Notes under the pieces: generated by a model
Databases searched by the model: none
The model's input: only the letters and a program-made list of their open reading frames with translations
Told to the model about the DNA's origin: nothing
Translations under genes and position numbers: made by a program
In this document: positions 1 through 6,700 of the stretch, in pieces
How the letters are laid out: each line of letters starts with the position of its first letter
How positions within the stretch are numbered: the stretch's first letter is position 1
Origin: Chitinophagaceae bacterium
Lineage (GTDB): Bacteria; Bacteroidota; Bacteroidia; Chitinophagales; Chitinophagaceae
Assembly (NCBI GenBank): GCA_947489175.1
Contig: CANLED010000036.1
Span: forward strand, 1-11,496
DNA: 11,496 bases
Direction: 5' to 3'

Positions 1-137
1 CAGCTAGTACAACCCATTCTAAATTGTCTGAAGAGGAGAGAGCTGCTGTGGGGATAACGCCTGGACTGATCAGGTTATCTGTTGGATTGGAACATCCCGA
101 GGATATATTAGAAGACATTCTACAAGCACTGGGATAG
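1..137 (+). CDS. Cys/Met metabolism PLP-dependent enzyme, C-terminal fragment (5' end outside window)
   Basis: Reading in frame from base 3 gives the last 44 residues of a protein ending at TAG (135-137); its 5' part lies left of the window. The fragment begins ASTTHSKLSEEER and continues with GITPGLIRLSVGLEHP, the C-terminal signature of the fold-type I PLP family that holds cystathionine gamma-synthase, cystathionine gamma-lyase and O-acetylhomoserine sulfhydrylase. In that family the Arg of the 'IRLSVG' strand binds the substrate carboxylate; it is present here. The enzyme acts in the cytoplasm in sulfur amino-acid metabolism. The STTH stretch leans towards an O-acetylhomoserine sulfhydrylase or gamma-synthase, but the fragment is too short to separate these, so no symbol is given. 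The next gene starts 32 nt downstream on the same strand with no terminator between, so the two may share a transcript. Confidence 0.85.
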   Translation, partial: ASTTHSKLSEEERAAVGITPGLIRLSVGLEHPEDILEDILQALG

Positions 138-169
138 CAGTAATTTTATTTTTTATTAATAATACGGAT

Positions 170-895
170 ATGATAACCATTGGAAATTTTTTCTTTAAGT
201 ACAGGAATCAGTTGTTTATTTTTTTATACGCTTTGCTGTTGATTCCTTCACCGGAATTGTTTACTATAGAAAAATTTGGTCAAGATTATTGGTTTTTGTC
301 TTTTTATATTGGGTTGTCTATCACTACAGCCGGTATTATTATTCGTGGTTTAACGATTGGACTAACTTTTATTGAAAGGGGAGGAAAGGATTTAAAAATT
401 CATGCCGATGCACTAATAACCCGGGGATTGTTTACACATTGCAGAAATCCGCTTTATGTTGGAAACAACCTGATGTTATTGGGCTTGGGTATTTTATCAA
501 ATTCTTTGATTTATGTTTTGATTGTAGTGCCTGTTTTCTTATTTATTTATCAGGCAATTGTTTTAGCTGAAGAGAATTTTTTAAAACAAAAATTTGGGAC
601 TCACTATACAGAATATTGTGCCACTGTAAACCGATGGCTTCCCAATTTCAAAGGGATTGGAAGCACTTTTTCAACCATGAAATTCAATTGGGTTAGGTGG
701 TTGTTTACTGAATATAATACACAGATTTTTTGGTTAACGGGTGTATTTCTTACCATTATTTTTAAATATCCGCAAGTTGTTGGTGATGGTTCAGTAAATA
801 GGAATAAGTGGACGATGATTGTGTTGCCTGTGATGGTTTTATATTATGTTTTCTTGAGGTGGTTACGAAAATCAGGAAAAGTGAAAATAGATTAA
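170..895 (+). CDS. Isoprenylcysteine carboxyl methyltransferase (ICMT)-like integral membrane protein
   Basis: A 241-residue membrane protein. Hydrophobic segments lie near residues 14-26, 42-64, 98-132, 184-200 and 214-230. The family signature is in the middle: CRNPLYVGN at 91-99 in front of a long hydrophobic segment, then EENFLKQKFG at 134-143, Y146 and Y149, and RWLP at 155-158. This matches the RxPxYxG...EE..L...FG..Y..Y....R..P pattern of the ICMT/PEMT-type S-adenosylmethionine-dependent methyltransferases, whose cofactor lies at the membrane face. Bacteria do not prenylate proteins in the eukaryotic way, so the natural substrate is unknown; lipids and small molecules are known substrates of relatives. 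The ICMT-like core ends near residue 160 and about 80 residues with two more hydrophobic segments follow, which is unusual. The ATG at 170 has no clear Shine-Dalgarno, as is normal in Bacteroidota. The gene ends directly on a terminator hairpin. Confidence 0.85.
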   Translation: MITIGNFFFKYRNQLFIFLYALLLIPSPELFTIEKFGQDYWFLSFYIGLSITTAGIIIRGLTIGLTFIERGGKDLKIHADALITRGLFTHCRNPLYVGNNLMLLGLGILSNSLIYVLIVVPVFLFIYQAIVLAEENFLKQKFGTHYTEYCATVNRWLPNFKGIGSTFSTMKFNWVRWLFTEYNTQIFWLTGVFLTIIFKYPQVVGDGSVNRNKWTMIVLPVMVLYYVFLRWLRKSGKVKID

Positions 896-928
896 AAAAA
901 AAGGTTCCAATTTATGGAACCTTTTTTT
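896..928. terminator. Bidirectional intrinsic terminator between the methyltransferase gene and tRNA-Gln
   Basis: A7-GGTTCC, a 7-nt loop AATTTAT, then GGAACC-T7: a perfect inverted repeat of 13 bp including the A/T flanks. The T tract follows the hairpin on both strands, so it can end rightward transcription of the methyltransferase gene (whose TAA abuts it) and leftward transcription of tRNA-Gln, whose 3' end is at 930. Seen directly in sequence; the function is inferred from the classic form. Confidence 0.9.
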
Positions 929-929
929 G

Positions 930-1000
930 TTGCCCGACCTGGATTCGAACCAAGACAAACAGAACCAAAATCTGTCGTACTACCATTATACTATCAGGCA
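930..1000 (-). tRNA. tRNA-Gln (anticodon UUG)
   Basis: On the minus strand a 71-nt cloverleaf can be folded by eye. The acceptor stem is TGCCTGA with TCGGGCA (one G-U pair), with discriminator A at 930. The D arm is GTAT-AATGGTA-GTAC. The anticodon stem ACAGA/TCTGT encloses the loop TTTTGGT, giving anticodon TTG, which reads CAA glutamine codons. The T arm is CTTGG-TTCGAAT-CCAGG. The 3' CCA is not encoded (ACA follows the acceptor stem), so it must be added by the CCA-adding enzyme. The gene lies 81 nt downstream of tyrS on the same strand but has its own promoter, and it ends on the shared hairpin at 896-928. Confidence 0.96.
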
Positions 1001-1017
1001 ATCTTTATTTCGGAGTG

Positions 1018-1047
1018 CAAAAATAAGGAAATTATTTTTGATGCCAA
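1018..1047 (-). promoter_or_regulatory. Bacteroidota-type sigma promoter for tRNA-Gln
   Basis: On the minus strand TTG (1047-1045) is followed after 19 nt by TATTTTTG (1025-1018), an exact match to the Bacteroidota primary sigma consensus TTG-N19-TAnnTTTG. The predicted start of transcription is near 1013, leaving a 5' leader of about 12 nt before the mature tRNA 5' end at 1000. The tRNA therefore does not depend on read-through from tyrS. Boxes seen directly; start site inferred from the consensus geometry. Confidence 0.8.
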
Positions 1048-1081
1048 ATTTTATAGTCAACTTGATCAATTCTTTTTTTAT

Positions 1082-2365
1082 TTATGCTTGTTTTACCAGG
1101 AAATAATTCTTTTTTCCTTTCTGTATAACAATATAATTGCCTGATAAAAGTGCAGATTTATCAATTTTGAAATTAATATCAGTAATTTTTTCTTTATTTA
1201 AAAGGATGCCTCCGCCTTGAACCATTTTTCGTGCTTCTCCTTTGCTTGGGAAGATCCCTGTTTCTGCAAGAAAACTTACAATGTCTACACCTTCTTCTAT
1301 AAAACTTGAAGGAATAGCATGAACAGGAACGCCTTCCATGGCAGCAAGTAAACTAGGTTCATCTAATTCCTTTAAATTGATATCTTGTTGTTTCCCAAAT
1401 AATTGTTCAGTTGTTTGTTTCGCAACCTCGAATTCCTCTTTCCCATGAACAAAAGTGGTTACAGCTTCTGCTAATTTTTTTTGTAAAATTCTTAATCCCG
1501 GATCAGTTGAGTGCGATATTTGCAATGCCGCAATTTCTTCTTTTGAAATCAAAGTGAAGATTTTGATCCATTTTTCTGCATCTGCATCAGCAGCATTCAA
1601 CCAAAATTGATAAAATTGAAAAGGGGATGTTTTTTCGGGGTCTAGCCAAATATTCCCTTTCTCCGTTTTTCCAAATTTGCCACCATCTGTTTTTGTAATC
1701 AGGGGACAAGTAAACGCAAATCCTTCACCCCCAGCTTTTCTGCGGATCAGTTCTGTGCCCGTAGTTATATTACCCCATTGATCACTACCTCCCATTTGAA
1801 GCTTGCAGTTCTTGTGCTGGTAAAGCCAATAAAAATCATATCCCTGCATTAATTGGTAAGCAAATTCTGTATAACTGATTCCAGTTTCACCTTCAATCCT
1901 TTTTTTTACACTGTCTTTAGACATCATATAATTTACCGTGATGTGTTTTCCCACATCTCTAAGAAAATCAATGAACCCCAATCCTTTAAACCAATCATAA
2001 TTGTTTACTATTTCTGCAGCATTTGTTCTGTTAGTAGAAAAATCAAGGTATTTTTCAAGTTGCTTTCTAACTCCAGCAATATTTTTTTGAAGGGTATCTT
2101 CATTCAGCAGGTTTCTTTCTTCGCTCTTCCCACTTGGGTCGCCTACCATCCCTGTTGCACCACCTACCAAAGCAATAGGTTTGTGCCCTGCTTGTTGCAA
2201 ATGGTAAAGCAGCAAAATCGGAACAAGACTGCCTATATGAAGGCTATCTGCCGTAGGGTCGAAACCAATATATGCGGTTGTTGGTTCTTTTTCAAGTTGT
2301 TCAGCAGTTCCAGGCATGATATCCTGTAACATTCCTCTCCATTTGAGTTCTTCAATCAAGCCCAT
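1082..2365 (-). CDS. tyrS: Tyrosine--tRNA ligase (TyrRS)
   Basis: A 427-residue cytoplasmic class I aminoacyl-tRNA synthetase that activates tyrosine with ATP and charges tRNA-Tyr. Numbered from the chosen start: the HIGH-type motif HIGS is at 43-46, the tyrosine pocket YQLMQGYDF at 170-178, GGSDQWGN at 192-199, and the KMSKS-type loop is KFGKT at 230-234. A C-terminal S4-like RNA-binding domain covers roughly 360-427. The length fits bacterial TyrRS. The reading frame is open 21 codons further upstream to an ATG at 2428, but that stretch has no resemblance to TyrRS. The family's usual N-terminus begins at M-GLIEELKWRG, and the promoter at 2382-2412 lies inside the extension, so 2365 is chosen. 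There is no Shine-Dalgarno. No intrinsic terminator is seen between its stop and tRNA-Gln. It is transcribed away from the porV2-like gene. Confidence 0.97.
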   Translation of the reverse strand: MGLIEELKWRGMLQDIMPGTAEQLEKEPTTAYIGFDPTADSLHIGSLVPILLLYHLQQAGHKPIALVGGATGMVGDPSGKSEERNLLNEDTLQKNIAGVRKQLEKYLDFSTNRTNAAEIVNNYDWFKGLGFIDFLRDVGKHITVNYMMSKDSVKKRIEGETGISYTEFAYQLMQGYDFYWLYQHKNCKLQMGGSDQWGNITTGTELIRRKAGGEGFAFTCPLITKTDGGKFGKTEKGNIWLDPEKTSPFQFYQFWLNAADADAEKWIKIFTLISKEEIAALQISHSTDPGLRILQKKLAEAVTTFVHGKEEFEVAKQTTEQLFGKQQDINLKELDEPSLLAAMEGVPVHAIPSSFIEEGVDIVSFLAETGIFPSKGEARKMVQGGGILLNKEKITDINFKIDKSALLSGNYIVIQKGKKNYFLVKQA

Positions 2366-2381
2366 TGTTAAATTCTTTACG

Positions 2382-2412
2382 CAAAAGTAAAGCAGATTGG
2401 ATTGAATGACAA
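2382..2412 (-). promoter_or_regulatory. Bacteroidota-type sigma promoter for tyrS
   Basis: On the minus strand TTG (2412-2410) is followed after 20 nt by TACTTTTG (2389-2382), matching TTG-N(19-20)-TAnnTTTG. The predicted start near 2377 gives a leader of about 12 nt before the ATG at 2365. This decides the tyrS start: the upstream in-frame ATG at 2428 would not be on the transcript. No T-box-like structure fits in so short a leader. Confidence 0.75.
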
Positions 2413-2432
2413 AATCATGCAATAACAAACAC

Positions 2433-2471
2433 TATAAAACGTTATTAATCAATGAATTTATGTGTTTTATA
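2433..2471. promoter_or_regulatory. Inverted repeat in the tyrS/porV2-like divergent region (possible operator)
   Basis: TATAAAAC at 2433-2440 and its exact reverse complement GTTTTATA at 2464-2471, separated by 23 nt (arm centres about 31 bp, or three helical turns, apart). There is no T tract, and the loop is long for a terminator. The right arm ends just upstream of where the -33 box of the rightward promoter should lie. An 8-bp AT-rich repeat can arise by chance, so the operator role is only a suggestion. Confidence 0.3.
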
Positions 2472-2494
2472 ACACCAAAAGGAATCATATTCAG

Positions 2495-2502
2495 TAACTT
2501 TG
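2495..2502 (+). promoter_or_regulatory. -7 box of a probable promoter for the porV2-like operon
   Basis: TAACTTTG is an exact TAnnTTTG -7 element. No TTG lies at the expected 17-23 nt upstream, where the sequence is around AACACCAAA, so the promoter is half-consensus and may be weak or activator-dependent. The predicted start near 2507 leaves a leader of about 107 nt to the ATG at 2614, and rules out the in-frame TTG at 2500 as start codon if this is the promoter used. Confidence 0.5.
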
Positions 2503-2597
2503 ATTGGTGAAAATGAAGTTAATGTGTTGTTTTCCAAGGATATAAAGATTAATCTAAAATTGAAATTGTTTTTTCTGAAAAAAAATAGAAACCAGTT

Positions 2598-2604
2598 AAA
2601 GGTG
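2598..2604 (+). promoter_or_regulatory. Shine-Dalgarno-like sequence before the porV2-like ATG
   Basis: AAAGGTG lies 9 nt upstream of the ATG at 2614. Bacteroidota seldom rely on Shine-Dalgarno pairing, so this is supporting rather than decisive evidence for 2614 as the start. Confidence 0.35.
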
Positions 2605-2613
2605 CTTGTTAGT

Positions 2614-3723
2614 ATGCATGGAATAATACTTTTGATTATTTCTATGTTATTTGCCATAAAAGGAAATGCTCAATTTCGAAAATATTCAAATGAATTTTTG
2701 AACATTGGAGCCGGTGCTAGAGGTTTGGCCATGGGTGGTGCACAAGTAGCCTCAGTTGGCGATGCAACCGCTGGATATTGGAATCCGGCAGGATTAACTG
2801 AAGTAAAAAATCATCCAATGTTGTCTATGATGCATGCTGAATATTTTGCTGGCATTGGCAAATATGATTATGCATCTTTGGCAATGCCCCTTGGTGATCC
2901 TTCTTCAACGGCGCGTACCATAGGATTTTCTTTGATGAGATTTGCTGTTGATGACATCCCGAATACATTGTTTTTAGTTGAACCTGATGGTACAGTTAAT
3001 TATAACAATATACGTTCCTTTTCATCGGCAGATTACGCTTTTTTGATTTCGTACGGACAAGTTATTTATGGCGATGATGAGCGTACTTTTTCTTTTGGAA
3101 CAAATGCCAAAGTAATTCACAGGAACGTGGGTAGTTTCGCAAAGGCCTGGGGATTTGGATTGGATGCATCTCTTCAATACCATACCAAGTCATTAAGTTT
3201 GGGGTTAGTCGCAAGAGATGTTACCACAACTTTTAATGCTTGGAACTTCAATTTTACCGACAGAGAAAAGGAAGTCCTGTATCTCACAAACAATCAAATT
3301 CCTGTTAAATCAACCGAAATTACGGCTCCTCGTCTTATAATGGGCGCTTCATATTCAAAAGCTTTATCAGATAACCTGAAGTTATTGGGTGAAGTTAACA
3401 TGGATTTTACCTTTGATGGAAAAAGAAATGTATTGATTTCTGCAGATCCTATGAGTATTGATCCAAGAGTTGGATTTGAATTAGGGTATAAAGAAATTAT
3501 TTTTGGTCGACTCGGAGTCTATAATTTTCAACAAGGATTAAAGGATGGAGATACTTCGAACATAAAAAAAGTTTGGATTTATCAGCCCAGTGCAGGAGTT
3601 GGATTCAAAATTAAAAAGGTAGAAATTGATTATGCCTTTACAAATCTTGCCAATCAGTCAAATCCTTTATATACCCATATATTTTCATTAAAATTGAACC
3701 TGATAAAAAAAGAAAACAGATAA
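2614..3723 (+). CDS. porV2: PorV/PorQ-family outer-membrane beta-barrel protein (PorV2-like, type IX secretion system)
   Basis: A 369-residue protein. Residues 1-19 form a signal peptide (MHGIILLIISMLFAIKGNA, cleavage before QF). The mature N-terminus carries the family signature FLNIGAGARGLAMGGAQVAS, followed by GDATAGYWNPAGL, as in PorV/PorQ and other FadL-like barrels. The rest alternates polar and hydrophobic residues with many aromatics, as expected of transmembrane beta strands, and ends IDYAFTNLANQSNP..HIFSLKLNL, a typical last-strand region. In the core T9SS, PorV escorts cargo from the translocon to the PorU sortase; this copy probably serves the C25 protease encoded 2 nt downstream. 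The frame is open upstream to a TTG at 2500 with further TTG/GTG candidates (for example TTG 2560, GTG 2596). 2614 is the first ATG, has AAAGGTG before it and gives a clean signal peptide, though one with a poorly charged n-region. The start is less certain than the rest. Confidence 0.8.
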   Translation: MHGIILLIISMLFAIKGNAQFRKYSNEFLNIGAGARGLAMGGAQVASVGDATAGYWNPAGLTEVKNHPMLSMMHAEYFAGIGKYDYASLAMPLGDPSSTARTIGFSLMRFAVDDIPNTLFLVEPDGTVNYNNIRSFSSADYAFLISYGQVIYGDDERTFSFGTNAKVIHRNVGSFAKAWGFGLDASLQYHTKSLSLGLVARDVTTTFNAWNFNFTDREKEVLYLTNNQIPVKSTEITAPRLIMGASYSKALSDNLKLLGEVNMDFTFDGKRNVLISADPMSIDPRVGFELGYKEIIFGRLGVYNFQQGLKDGDTSNIKKVWIYQPSAGVGFKIKKVEIDYAFTNLANQSNPLYTHIFSLKLNLIKKENR

Positions 3724-3725
3724 TC

Positions 3726-6700
3726 ATGAAGAAGCCAATTTCATATATCAGTGTCTTTTTCGTTGCAGCGTTCATGTTGTGCACATTAAATTCGAACGCT
3801 CAATTTAATAATGAGTGGATTGATTTCAGCAAAACATATTATAAATTTAAGGTTGGTGAAACAGGATTATATCGAATCCCTTTTTCAACATTACAAGCAA
3901 ATGGATTATCAGCTGTACCTGCCAATCAGTTTCAATTGTGGCGCAATGGCAAGGAAGTGGCTCTTTTTACTTCCGTCTCAACAGGGTTGTTAGGATCAAA
4001 TGATTTTATTGAATTCTTTGGTGTGATGAATGATGGAAAGGCCGATGCTCCATTGTACAAAAAACCAGAATTTCAGTTAGCTGATAAGTGGAGTTTGCAG
4101 ACAGATACTGCCGCCTATTTTCTAACCGTAAATCAATCTGCTAACGCAAGATTAGTAAATACCCCCAATGTTATTACAGGAAATTCAATCGCAGCAGAAC
4201 CATATTTCATGTATACGCTAGCTAAAAATTATAAAGATCAAATAAATCCGGGTTTTGCATCAATTGTTGGAATTTATGTTTATTCTTCATCATACGACAA
4301 TGGGGAAGGGTGGACAAGCAGAAGCATTGCACCTAATTCTCCTGTAGTTGACCAGTACAATGATTTGTTTGTTGCGAATAGCCCTTTAGAAGCGAGTTTT
4401 AAAGTTACTGCTTTTGGCAATGCTTTAAATCTTAGGTCTGTGCAAGTGCTTGTTAATGGCAGTAAATTGATAGATCAGAAAATGGATTATTTCAGTGCCG
4501 CCATCAAAGAAATAAGTTTCCCTAGCACTTTAATTGGAAAGAGTATCGATACCATTAGGATAAATAATCAAACAACATCAGGATCAGATAGAATCGTTGT
4601 GGGTAAATATGAATTAACGTATCCGCGTCAGTTTAATTTCGGAGGAGCAAGTCTTTTTGAGTTTAATTTGCCCGGCAGCTCGGTTGGAAATTATCTTGAA
4701 ATAACAAATTTTACCAACAATGCAGTAGCTCCAATTTTGTATGATTTGTCTGAGGGTAAAAGGTACGTTGCTGATGTGGCAGTTATTGGTAAATTTAGGT
4801 TCGTATTACCTCCAGGTGGACAACGAAGTTTTGTTTTAATGAATGCTTCTTCACCAAAAATCAAAACAATTAATTCGGTCACAAAAAAAGTATTTATTGA
4901 TTTTTCTAAAGCGGCCAATCAGGGGAATTACCTCATGATTTCTCATCCCAGTTTAGGCGCAAGCAGCAAAGGGAATGCCATTGATAATTATATAGCATAC
5001 AGGACTAGCGCCGTTGGTGGTGGTTACCAACCGAAAGTTTATGATATAGATGAATTGGTAGATCAATTTGGCCTTGGAATAAAAAAGCATCCATCTTCAG
5101 TAAAGAATTTCATCAACTTTGCACGTCAGTTTTTTTCCACAACACCACAGAATGTATTTTTGATAGGAAGGGGGTTAACGTATGATCAGTATAGATACAA
5201 TGAATCTCGACCAATAACAGAAAAAATAAACATCATTCCAACTTTTGGAAATCCTGGGTCGGACAATATCTTGGCTTCAACCGACAATGATGCAACCGCA
5301 GAAGTTGCTATTGGCAGACTTTCCGTTACAAGTGGAGATGAAATAAATGCATATTTAGACAAAGTTAAACTGCATGATTTGTCATTGATTTCTCAAAGCA
5401 ATACAGTGAAAGAGAAAGCCTGGATGAAAAATTTTGCCCATGTTGTTGGAGGTGGTGATCCATATCTCCAATCTGTCATTGATAGTTACATGAAATCTGC
5501 AGGTGCACATGTACAAGACACCTCCATTGGAGCTCAAATCTATACTTTCAATAAACTTTCTGCCGCTGCAGTGGAACAAGTGAATTCAGGGTTGCTAAGT
5601 AGTTTATTCTCCGAAGGCTTGGGAATGATTACCTATTTTGGGCACTCTTCAGCAAATTCAATGGAGTTTAATTTAGATGATCCTTCCATTTTTGATAACC
5701 AGGGAAAATATCCTTTGTTTATGGCAAATGGATGCAATGCTGGCAACTTTTTTACTTATGACACATTGCGAGCTACGGCAGGGAAACGAAATATTTCTGA
5801 GAATTATGTTTTGATGCCCAACAAAGGAAGCATTGGTTTCATTGCAAGTACGCATTATGGCATTGTAAATTATCTAAACTTATATACAAATATTTTTTAT
5901 CGACGAATGGCTAGAGAGGACTATCAGTCAACCATAGGGGATTTGCAAAAAAATGTTTCACATGAAGTAATTGCCTCTGGAGGTAATGATGATTTTTATA
6001 ATGTGATGACGATGGAACAGATGTTACTTGGTGGAGATCCAGCAATAAAGCTGTACCCGCATCCATTGCCAGATTTTGCTGTTGAAGATCCCTTCATTAG
6101 GATAAATCCCAATCCACTGTCTGTAACCAATTCAAACTTCGATTTGAAAGTAAAATATTATAACCTCGGAAAAGCTGTTAAAGATTCTGTTCGTTTGAAG
6201 ATTAAACGCGAAATGCCAGATGGAAGTTTGGTTGTGCTTTACGACCAAAACAGGGGAAGGGTTTACTATGCAGATTCTGTTTCAATCTCTGTTCCAATCA
6301 ATCCATATACCGATCGTGGTCAAAATAAGATTATTGTACAACTCGACTCAGCATCATTGTTGAATGAAATCACCAGGAACAACAACACTGTTACAAAGTC
6401 GTTCTCCATCGCTGAAGATGAAGTTCGGCCAGTATATCCGCTGAACTTTGCAATAGTGAATTCCAGTAAAATTCTCCTTACTGCAACATCAAATCAGTTT
6501 TTACAAGTACCTAAAAGTTTTATAGTTGAAGTTGATACTACAGAGAATTTCAATTCTCCTATAAAAGTTAGTCAAACGCAATCTTCCATTGGTGGTGTAA
6601 TCGAATTCAGTCCAGTGATTCCTTTGAGAGATAGTGTTGTTTTTTATTGGAGAGTAGCAAAAGTACCTGATACTGGGGTAATAAATAAATGGTCAAATTC

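Noticed and set aside
808..1026. 72-codon plus-strand frame at the end of the methyltransferase gene
   Set aside because: It overlaps the methyltransferase in another frame, then the terminator and tRNA; no protein-like features.
1001..1081. Intrinsic terminator after tyrS
   Set aside because: Only a short TTGATCAA palindrome is present, with no G/C-rich stem and T tract; tyrS may read into the tRNA region and stop at 896-928.
914..1144. 76-codon plus-strand frame
   Set aside because: It runs across the tRNA-Gln gene and its promoter and into the 3' end of tyrS, so it is not a plausible protein gene.
1853..2329. 158-codon plus-strand open frame opposite tyrS
   Set aside because: It is antisense to a certain gene; the translation is Cys/Phe-rich and low in recognisable features, typical of a shadow frame.
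2366..2428. N-terminal extension of tyrS to the ATG at 2428
   Set aside because: The 21 extra residues do not resemble TyrRS, and an exact promoter lies inside the stretch with its predicted start downstream of that ATG.
2445..2657. 70-codon minus-strand frame in the divergent region
   Set aside because: It overlaps the porV2-like signal peptide and the promoter region; its composition (Phe/Asn/Ser-rich) reflects AT-rich sequence.
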